Origin: JAICMB01 sp035295125
GTDB lineage: Bacteria > Acidobacteriota > Terriglobia > Bryobacterales > Bryobacteraceae
Direction of reading: 5' to 3'
Assembly (NCBI GenBank): GCA_035295125.1
Contig: DATGJP010000063.1
Location: 124,001 to 188,000 of the forward strand
DNA length: 64,000 nucleotides
Positions within the stretch are counted from its first letter, which is position 1. Each line of letters begins with the position of its first letter. This document shows, piece by piece, positions 26,223-32,675 of the stretch. A program made the translations under genes and the position numbers. The notes beneath the pieces are model-generated. The model had not been told where the DNA came from. It did no database searches and worked only from the letters and a program-made list of their open reading frames with translations.

Positions 26223-27068
26223 ATGCGACGCATTCATCGCCGCGGTTTTCTCACCGCCGCCGCAGCCTCCACGCTGGGCTTCGGCCGTACGCTAAAAACA
26301 GTAGGCGTACAACTCTACACCGTTCGCAGGGTTCTTCCCGAGAAGCCCATGGAAACGCTGCGCGCCATCGAACAGATCGGTTATCGCGAGGTGGAAGCCA
26401 CGGCCGCTGACCTCGACAAGGTCTGGGCCGCCCTGAAGCAGACTTCGCTGAAAGCCGTCAGCGTTCACCTCGATACTGGACTGTTCACACGCGACCAGTC
26501 CAAACTTCCCGCCGCGCTCGATGATATGAAGGAACGCGGATTTCAGTACGTCGTCTGTCCTTACATCGCGCCCAAGGATCGTGGCGGAGCCGACATGATG
26601 TCGAAGCTTGGCGAGGACCTCAACAAAGCCGGCGAACTGTGCCGGGCCAGGGGTATGCGCCTTTGCTACCACAACCACGCGTTCGAATACGCGGCCTCGG
26701 GCAGCGGCACGCTTCTCGATGTCCTGATGCAGACGGCGGACCCCAAGCTGGTCAACCTCGAACTGGACGTTATGTGGGCGCATGTGGCAGGCGTCGATCC
26801 CGTCAGCATTCTCAAGCAGTATGGAAGCCGCGTGGCGCTCATCCACCTCAAAGACGTCGCGGCTGGCGTTGAGAAACGATACAACGAGAACATTCCACGG
26901 AACGCCTTCAAGGAAGTCGGAAACGGCACCGTTGATTTTCGGGCTGTCTTGAAAGCTGCCGCGGATGCCGGTGTCCAACACTACTTCGTGGAGCAGGACG
27001 AAACGCCCGGCGATCCGATCGAATCGCTGCGGCAAAGCTTTCAGAACATTCAGAAAATTGATTATTAG
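26223..27068 (+). CDS. Tat-exported sugar phosphate isomerase/epimerase-like TIM barrel
   Basis: 281 residues from ATG 26223. The N-terminus carries a twin-arginine signal (RRIHRRGFLTAAAAS), so export as a folded protein is likely. The rest is an AP-endonuclease-2-type TIM barrel as in xylose isomerase-like proteins: VGVQLYTVRRVLPEKP at about 23-38, IGYREVEATAADL, YHNHAFEY at about 155-162, NLELDVMWAHVAG at about 180-192, LIHLKDV at about 208-214 and a closing VEQDE. The His, Glu and Asp positions fit a metal site. Related Tat proteins are common in soil acidobacteria and planctomycetes; the sugar is unknown. It is followed after 15 bases by xseA. Confidence 0.88.
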   Translation: MRRIHRRGFLTAAAASTLGFGRTLKTVGVQLYTVRRVLPEKPMETLRAIEQIGYREVEATAADLDKVWAALKQTSLKAVSVHLDTGLFTRDQSKLPAALDDMKERGFQYVVCPYIAPKDRGGADMMSKLGEDLNKAGELCRARGMRLCYHNHAFEYAASGSGTLLDVLMQTADPKLVNLELDVMWAHVAGVDPVSILKQYGSRVALIHLKDVAAGVEKRYNENIPRNAFKEVGNGTVDFRAVLKAAADAGVQHYFVEQDETPGDPIESLRQSFQNIQKIDY

Positions 27069-27083
27069 AGCAAGACCCCATCC

Positions 27084-28442
27084 GTGGAACAGTTAGATCT
27101 CGCCTGGGAGCCGCAGCGCCGCACCTATACGGTTGCGGAGCTGAACGCCTCTATCCGTGCCGCACTCGAAGATGAGTTCAGCGATATCTGGGTCGCCGGG
27201 GAAATCTCGGGCTGCCGGATGGCCACGAGCGGCCACTGCTACTTCACTCTGAAAGATCACGAAGCGCAGTTACGCTGCGTCTGTTTCCGCGCCACATTGC
27301 GCTACCTGAAATTCAAGCCCCAGGACGGCATGGCCATCCTCGCCCGCGGCCGCATTGACGTTTATGAGCAGCGCGGCGAATATCAGCTTTTGGTGGAAGC
27401 CATCGAGCCCCAGGGTCACGGAAGGCTTCAATTCGCGTTCGAGCAACTCAAAAAGAAACTCGCGTCCGAGGGGCTGTTTGAGTCCTCCCGAAAACGCCCG
27501 ATTCCCCGTTTTCCCCGCCGCATCGGATTGATTACATCGCCCGCCGGCGCCGTCATTCAGGACATGCTTCAGATACTGGAGCGCCGCTTCCCGGGTCTGC
27601 ACCTGCGGCTCTATCCGGTCCTTGTCCAAGGCGAGGGATCGGTGGAGACCGTGTGTCGCGCGCTGAACTTCTTTTCGCGAACCGGCTGGGCCGACGTCGT
27701 TATCGTTGCCCGGGGCGGCGGTTCGCTCGAAGATCTTTGGACTTTTAACGAGGAACCCGTCGCGCGAGCGATTGCCGCCAGCGCAATCCCGGTCATTTCC
27801 GCAATCGGCCATGAGACGGACTTCACGATCGCCGATTTCGTCGCCGACCTCCGCGCGCCCACGCCGTCGGCGGCGGCGGAACTCGTTATTGTGACGCGGC
27901 AGGAGCTGCTGGAGCAGATCGCGGCATCAAAGCAAAAACTGCTGCAGGCTGTGCGTTACCGGATGGCGATGTCAGGACGCCGACTGCACCAGCAGGGCGT
28001 CGATCGGATGAGCACGGTGCTGCATCGCTCCATCGGCAAGCGTTCGCAGCGTATTGACGAGCTGGATTACTTCCTCCGGGATCGAATCCGCGCGCGGCTG
28101 AAGACCCAGGCAAAGCGCCTGACGGACGTGTCGGAACGCCTCCGCCGCCAGGACCTGCGTTTGCGGTTCGCTGCCGCCCGTCGCCGGCTGGAAGCTGCCG
28201 ATGCGACGCTTGCGCACCGCGTCCGCCTGCGCCTGACGCGCGCCCGTGGGCGGCTGGACCCGCTGGTGGCACACCTCACGCAGTTAAGTCCGCTGAAGAT
28301 CTTGGAGCGAGGCTACGCAATCGTGACGAATGAGCAAGGTGCGATTGTGAAGAGTCCGGGTGATGCGCCCGCCGGCTCGAGCATTGCGATCCGGCTGGCA
28401 GAAGGAAAGCTCAAAGCCGACGTCACCGATTCCGCCCCATGA
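27084..28442 (+). CDS. xseA: Exodeoxyribonuclease VII large subunit
   Basis: 452 residues from a GTG. It has the N-terminal OB-fold (about 12-105: YTVAELNASIRAALEDEFSDIWVAGEISG, then GHCYFTLKD), the catalytic domain with RRIGLITSPAGAVIQDML at about 146-163, ARGGGSLEDLWTFNEEPVARA at about 208-228 and AIGHETDFTIADFVADLRAPTPSAAAE at about 239-265, and a long coiled-coil arm rich in Arg and Leu (about 275-400). Exonuclease VII degrades single-stranded DNA from both ends as a complex with several XseB subunits. No xseB is found in this window, whereas in many genomes it follows xseA. Confidence 0.96.
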   Translation: MEQLDLAWEPQRRTYTVAELNASIRAALEDEFSDIWVAGEISGCRMATSGHCYFTLKDHEAQLRCVCFRATLRYLKFKPQDGMAILARGRIDVYEQRGEYQLLVEAIEPQGHGRLQFAFEQLKKKLASEGLFESSRKRPIPRFPRRIGLITSPAGAVIQDMLQILERRFPGLHLRLYPVLVQGEGSVETVCRALNFFSRTGWADVVIVARGGGSLEDLWTFNEEPVARAIAASAIPVISAIGHETDFTIADFVADLRAPTPSAAAELVIVTRQELLEQIAASKQKLLQAVRYRMAMSGRRLHQQGVDRMSTVLHRSIGKRSQRIDELDYFLRDRIRARLKTQAKRLTDVSERLRRQDLRLRFAAARRRLEAADATLAHRVRLRLTRARGRLDPLVAHLTQLSPLKILERGYAIVTNEQGAIVKSPGDAPAGSSIAIRLAEGKLKADVTDSAP

Positions 28443-28465
28443 CATGGCATCAAAGTGATGTAAAG

Positions 28466-28658
28466 GTATTATGCAGCCTTTGACTTTTACGTCCCGCGAC
28501 GATTTGTAAGGGTGGACTGGCATTCAGCCTGCACGCGAATGTTCTGACGTTGTGGAAGTATGCACAGGCGAAACCGCCTGCGTCACCTTTGGGTTGCGGC
28601 GAGGCGGCTTGGTATTAACACAGCCTCTGACTCTTCGCGTCCCACATCCTTCAAGTGT
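28466..28658 (+). repeat. Imperfect direct repeats flanking hairpin repeat copy 3
   Basis: GGTATTATGCAGCCTTTGAC followed by TTTTACGTCCC (from about 28466) resembles GGTATTAACACAGCCTCTGA followed by CTCTTCGCGTCCC (from about 28609). The two arms lie about 145 bases apart and bracket the hairpin core at 28551-28592. A local duplication or a composite element is possible. Confidence 0.45.
28551..28592 (+). repeat. Intergenic hairpin repeat, copy 3
   Basis: GCACAGGCGAAACCGCCTGC then GTCACCTTT. The core matches copies 1 and 2; here the stem is CAGGCG/CGCCTG around AAAC. It lies between xseA and the zincin-like gene. Confidence 0.65.
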
Positions 28659-28690
28659 CCTTGCTCCATCCGACCGCTCCCGAAACCGCT

Positions 28691-29047
28691 TTAACGTGAT
28701 CTGCCCGCGCGACGCCGCAACTCTGCCGCCCGCACCTGCCGCTCGTTCATTCCAAAGTAGTGCGCTACCTCGTGCCAAACGGTCTCGTCGACTAACTCCT
28801 CGAGTTGCTTCCGCGTCCGCGCCAGACGTTCATGCGGACCCTGATAAATCGTGATGCGGTCCGGCATGACAAAACCATCGCTCACGCCTCGAACGGTGAG
28901 CGGACGGCCCTGGTACAGTCCCAGCAGTCCCGGGCGCGGCGCTTCCGCCTCTACGACAATCGCAACGTTTTCGAGGCGCCGCCGGAAATGCCAGGGAATC
29001 TTGCGGAGCGCGCGTTCAACCAGCGCGTCGAACTCACTTGTATCCAT
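28691..29047 (-). CDS. Zincin-like metallopeptidase family protein (short HExxH protein)
   Basis: About 118 residues from ATG 29047. It belongs to the small 'minimal metalloprotease' family: IPWHFRRRLENVAIVVE near the N-terminus, ITIYQGPHERLARTRKQLEELVDETVWHEVAHYFGMNE near the C-terminus, with HEVAH as zinc motif. The family's proteolytic activity is assumed from the motif. Extension to 29134 is rejected because those residues are antisense-like and sit in the coding end of modA. The start lies 14 bases inside the end of modA, so translation is probably coupled. Confidence 0.82.
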   Translation of the reverse strand: MDTSEFDALVERALRKIPWHFRRRLENVAIVVEAEAPRPGLLGLYQGRPLTVRGVSDGFVMPDRITIYQGPHERLARTRKQLEELVDETVWHEVAHYFGMNERQVRAAELRRRAGRSR

Positions 29048-29807
29048 AACTGCGCAGAATATCCCGTCCCGCCTCACCCATGACAAAGCCCACGAATCGG
29101 CGTGCCGCCTCGCGATGCGACGAGTTAGCCACAATCGCCAGATCCTGCGTCAGCGGCGCGTGCAGCTTCTCGTCGACCGGAAGCACCTTGCCACCTTCGT
29201 GGATTACCAGAGAATATGCTGTGAACACGGCGTCGGCGTTGTTCGAGCCGCCATACTGCTTCGCCATACTAATATTCTCCGCGTACACAATCTTCGGCGC
29301 CACCTTGTCCCATAGCCCGAGATGGTGGAGGGTGTCGACCGTGGCCTGCCCGTAGGGCGCCAGTTCCGGTTTCGCGACGGCAATGACGCGCACTCCGGGG
29401 GACGCCAGGTCGTCAATCCGGCTCACCATCGCTTGGCTCTTCGGTGGAATCCACAGCGCCAGCTTGCCCACGGCGTACGTCGCCCGGCTTCCCGACACCA
29501 GGAGGTGCTCGCGGTCGAGTTGCGCCACGTGCTCCGCATCCGCCGCCGCGATCACGTCAAAGGGCGCTGAATTCTCGATCTGCTGCGTCAGTTGTGCCGT
29601 CGACGCGAAGCTGAACACGGGATGTATACCGGTTCGCGTTTCGAACCTGGATCCGATCTGCTGGAAAACCTCGGTCAGATTGGCGGCCGCCGCGACCGTC
29701 ACCTGTTCACGGCCGGCAAGCGTCTGGGATACACTGGTTCCGCACCCGCTCATCGATACGAGCAGCGCGGCAATGGCGGCGGTTCGCCAGGTTTGTGTGG
29801 CCGTCAC
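29034..29807 (-). CDS. modA: Molybdate-type ABC transporter substrate-binding lipoprotein
   Basis: 257 residues from GTG 29807. N-terminal hydrophobic segment with a probable lipobox (SMSGC, Cys about 18). The mature part is a ModA-like type-2 periplasmic binding protein: VTVAAAANLTEVFQQIGSRFETRTGIHPVFSFASTAQLTQQIENSAPFDVIAAAD, then AKPELAPYGQATVDTLHHLGLWDKVAPKIVYAENIS and the C-terminal AARRFVGFVMGEAGRDILRSYGYK. It should bind molybdate or tungstate in the periplasm. No modB or modC gene is adjacent, which is unusual. Divergent from the molybdate-type regulator, with start codons only 22-37 bases apart. Confidence 0.9.
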   Translation of the reverse strand: MTATQTWRTAAIAALLVSMSGCGTSVSQTLAGREQVTVAAAANLTEVFQQIGSRFETRTGIHPVFSFASTAQLTQQIENSAPFDVIAAADAEHVAQLDREHLLVSGSRATYAVGKLALWIPPKSQAMVSRIDDLASPGVRVIAVAKPELAPYGQATVDTLHHLGLWDKVAPKIVYAENISMAKQYGGSNNADAVFTAYSLVIHEGGKVLPVDEKLHAPLTQDLAIVANSSHREAARRFVGFVMGEAGRDILRSYGYK

Positions 29808-29820
29808 GTTAACATACCGC

Positions 29821-29838
29821 TGTCGTTCATGTACGACA
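29821..29838. promoter_or_regulatory. Palindrome between modA and its divergent regulator, candidate operator
   Basis: TGTCGT at 29821-29826 and ACGACA at 29833-29838 are exact inverted halves; the six-base centre TCATGT is itself nearly symmetric. It lies between the two start codons and would let one regulator control both genes. It differs from the E. coli ModE box. Function inferred. Confidence 0.6.
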
Positions 29839-29843
29839 TTAGC

Positions 29844-30980
29844 ATGACAGGGAAGCCAACCCCGCAAATCGAAACCAACCTCGCAAAGCTTCGCCTGAAG
29901 CGCGGCTTTTCCGCCGCCGCGCTTGCGAAATTGGTGGGCGTCAGCCGGCAGACGATCTATGCCATGGAAGCCGGTAACTATGTCCCCAATACAGCCGTCG
30001 CGCTGCAGTTGGCGCGCGCTCTCGAAGCCCGCGTCGAAGAGCTTTTTACGCTGGCGGAAGAAGCCCCGGCTCCGGAGCTCCATACCGAGCAAGCCGTCTT
30101 ACTGCCGGGGGCGGAAGCCCCTCAGCCGGGCCAACCGGTGCAGCTCTGCAGGGTGGACCGCCGCCTGATGGCCTCAGCGCCTTCGCCCGTCCAATGGTAT
30201 TTCCCGGCCAGCGATGCGATCGTAATCGACAAGCCCGCCCAGCAGGGTAAAGCCAAAGTGCATCTCTTCCAGGAAGGCGACGAGTTTCGAAATCGCATTC
30301 TCGTAGCGGGCTGCGATCCCGGCATTTCGGTATTGGCCCGCCACGTTCAGGCGGCCGGCGTCGAAATGGTCCTCGCTCATCGCAACAGCTCGCAGGCCCT
30401 GGAACTGCTCCGCGAAGGTTCCATTCATGTCGCCGGCACGCACCTCCGCGACGAGAATACCGGCGACTCGAATCTCCCTGAAATCGGCCGCTTGTTTCCT
30501 AAGAACGCCGTCGCGGTAGTCACGTTTGCCGTCTGGGAGGAAGGCATCGTGACGGCCCGCGGTAATCCCCAAAGCATTCATGGCATCGAGGACATGGGCC
30601 GCGGCAACCTCGTCATCGTGAATCGCGAAAAGGGCGCCGGAAGCCGTAATCTTCTCGACTCCCATCTGAAGCGTCTTAAGATCCCGCCGGCCAAGGTGCA
30701 AGGCTACGATCGCATTGCACCCGGGCATCTCGCCGCGGCGTGGCAGGTTCGTTCCGGAGCCGCCGATGCCTGCATCGCGACCCGTGCCGCGGCCCGGCTT
30801 TTCGGACTCGGCTTCATCCCGCTGGTCAGCGAGCGGTACGATTTAGCCATTCGCCGCCAGCATCTCGACCTGCCGCCGATCCGGATGCTTCTCGACACCC
30901 TGAGCCGTACCACTTTTCGCCGTGAGTTGGAGAGCCTGGGAGGATACGACACGCGGGACGCCGGACAGCGTATGCTGTGA
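29844..30980 (+). CDS. XRE-type HTH regulator with PBP-like molybdate-sensing domain
   Basis: About 378 residues from ATG 29844; ATG 29829 adds five but lies in the palindrome. N-terminal XRE helix-turn-helix: NLAKLRLKRGFSAAALAKLVGVSRQTIYAMEAGNYVPNTAVALQLARAL (about 11-59). Residues about 130-375 are a periplasmic-binding-like domain of the type fused to ModE/molybdopterin-related regulators: LVAGCDPGISVLARHVQ, GSIHVAGTHLRDENTGDSN, RGNPQSIHGIEDM, NREKGAGSRNLLDSHL and GAADACIATRAAARLFGLGFIPLVSERYDLAI. Such one-component proteins read intracellular molybdate or molybdenum-cofactor status. Divergence from modA supports this. The kinase gene follows eight bases later. Confidence 0.88.
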   Translation: MTGKPTPQIETNLAKLRLKRGFSAAALAKLVGVSRQTIYAMEAGNYVPNTAVALQLARALEARVEELFTLAEEAPAPELHTEQAVLLPGAEAPQPGQPVQLCRVDRRLMASAPSPVQWYFPASDAIVIDKPAQQGKAKVHLFQEGDEFRNRILVAGCDPGISVLARHVQAAGVEMVLAHRNSSQALELLREGSIHVAGTHLRDENTGDSNLPEIGRLFPKNAVAVVTFAVWEEGIVTARGNPQSIHGIEDMGRGNLVIVNREKGAGSRNLLDSHLKRLKIPPAKVQGYDRIAPGHLAAAWQVRSGAADACIATRAAARLFGLGFIPLVSERYDLAIRRQHLDLPPIRMLLDTLSRTTFRRELESLGGYDTRDAGQRML

Positions 30981-30987
30981 GTTTACG

Positions 30988-32631
30988 ATGCAACTACCCG
31001 TGCGGCTCGGCAAATACGAGCTGGTTGAATTTCTCGGCGGAGGGATGTCCCACGTCTACCGCGCAATTGACACGGTCATCGGCCGAACGGTAGCCGTCAA
31101 AATCCTGACGCCCGAGGCTTCCTCCGACGAGGAAGCTCGCACGCGCTTCCTCCACGAGGCGCGCATGGCCGGCAATATAAGCCACGAGAACATCGTCAAC
31201 ATTTACGACTTTGGCGAGGCTGACGGCTGCCCATACCTGGTTATGGAGTTTCTGAGTGGCCAGAATCTCCTCTCGATGATCAACAAGGGCGAGAGTGGCG
31301 ATCTCAAGCGCCGCCTCGACCTTGCGCTTCAGGCGGCCCGGGCCCTGGATTACGTACATTCGGTGAACATAATCCATCGCGACGTAAAGCCCGAGAACAT
31401 GAACGTCAGCGATAAGGGCGTGCTCAAGCTGATGGACTTTGGCGTCGCGAAAGTGGAGCATCTGTCCCACACGCAGCCCGGCTACATGCTCGGCACGCCC
31501 TACTACATGGCGCCCGAACAGGTGAAAGGCGCGCCGGTCACCAAGGCCATCGACATCTATGCATTCGGAGTTGTACTCTTCGAGCTGATCACCGGCGCGA
31601 AGCCCTTCAAAGCCGACACGGTCGAGCAGATCTTCTATCGCATTCTGATGGAGCCAATCGATCTCACGCCGGTACGCAACACGAGCGCGCCGCAAGCGTT
31701 GGTAGATCTCATCGAACGATGCATCTCAAAGGATCCGGCGCAACGCCCGCAGAGTTTCGCCCAGATCGCTGATCGTCTGCAGCAGATCATCGACGAACTC
31801 AACGCGCCCTTGGTCTCAAGCGGACCCACCATGATCGTGGAGCGGCTTCAGCCCAAACAGGTCACCTGGCTGGCGCCGGCCATCGGGATTGCCGTGGCGC
31901 TCGCATTGATCGCGGTTTACTTTGGGGTCGTGCGACCCAGAATCACGGCCCGAAAAGTCGAGCCGTTGGCAAAAACGCTTTCCACACCGGTGGGAGAAAT
32001 GCTCTTGATCCCTGCCGGGGTTTTCAAATCCGGCGACCAGCAAGCCGACGTTACCGTGCCTGACTTCTACATCGACAAGACCGAAGTCACCAACGCGGCC
32101 TATCAGAAGTATGCACAGGAACGCCATCACGCCATGCCGGAGGGATTCCCCAGCGACAAACCGCAATACCCGGTAGTCAACATCACGTTCGATGACGCGA
32201 AGGACTTCGCCGCCTGGGCCCACAAACGTCTGCCCTCGATGATCGAATGGGAGAAGGCCGCCCGAGGCACTGACGGCCGAAAGTACCCGTGGGGCAATGA
32301 AGCCGACGCCACCCGCGCCAATCTCGCCAATGATGGCGGGGCATGGCCGGCGGACAAATCCGGCGGCGACATCAGTCCGTACGGGATTTTGAACATGGGT
32401 GGAAATGTTGCGGAATTCACGGATCAGCTCCGTACCCCCAGCGATCAGGCCGTGAAAGGCTTTGAGCACCTGTTGACTCCACCTCCCACGGCCCAGGAGC
32501 CATGGTGTACGGTTCGTGGCGGATCTTTCCGTCAGCCGCTTCCCAGCGCGATCACCTACGAGTGGGGCTCCGTTCCCACTCGGTTTCACACGTCGTCCAT
32601 TGGCTTCCGCTGTGCCCGCGATTCGCGGTAA
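30988..32631 (+). CDS. Ser/Thr protein kinase fused to an FGE-sulfatase (SUMF1-like) domain
   Basis: 547 residues from ATG 30988. Kinase at about 9-268: LGGGMSHVY at 16-24, VAVK with Lys38, HRDVKPEN at 130-137, DFGVAK at 150-155 and GTPYYMAPEQ at 169-178, all active-type residues. One transmembrane helix at about 294-315, then an FGE-sulfatase domain (about 334-547): MLLIPAGVFKSGDQ, DKTEVTNAAYQKY, KRLPSMIEWEKAARGTDGRKYPWGNE, GGNVAEFTD, VRGGSF and GFRCARDS. The cysteine pair used by true formylglycine-generating enzymes is not seen, so the outer domain is more likely a ligand sensor. It is followed at 44 bases by an ADOP permease gene, possibly an operon. Confidence 0.9.
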   Translation: MQLPVRLGKYELVEFLGGGMSHVYRAIDTVIGRTVAVKILTPEASSDEEARTRFLHEARMAGNISHENIVNIYDFGEADGCPYLVMEFLSGQNLLSMINKGESGDLKRRLDLALQAARALDYVHSVNIIHRDVKPENMNVSDKGVLKLMDFGVAKVEHLSHTQPGYMLGTPYYMAPEQVKGAPVTKAIDIYAFGVVLFELITGAKPFKADTVEQIFYRILMEPIDLTPVRNTSAPQALVDLIERCISKDPAQRPQSFAQIADRLQQIIDELNAPLVSSGPTMIVERLQPKQVTWLAPAIGIAVALALIAVYFGVVRPRITARKVEPLAKTLSTPVGEMLLIPAGVFKSGDQQADVTVPDFYIDKTEVTNAAYQKYAQERHHAMPEGFPSDKPQYPVVNITFDDAKDFAAWAHKRLPSMIEWEKAARGTDGRKYPWGNEADATRANLANDGGAWPADKSGGDISPYGILNMGGNVAEFTDQLRTPSDQAVKGFEHLLTPPPTAQEPWCTVRGGSFRQPLPSAITYEWGSVPTRFHTSSIGFRCARDSR

Positions 32632-32675
32632 CTCTCGCCCGGACAGTTAGTATTGATAGACGGAGGAGGCGCGCC

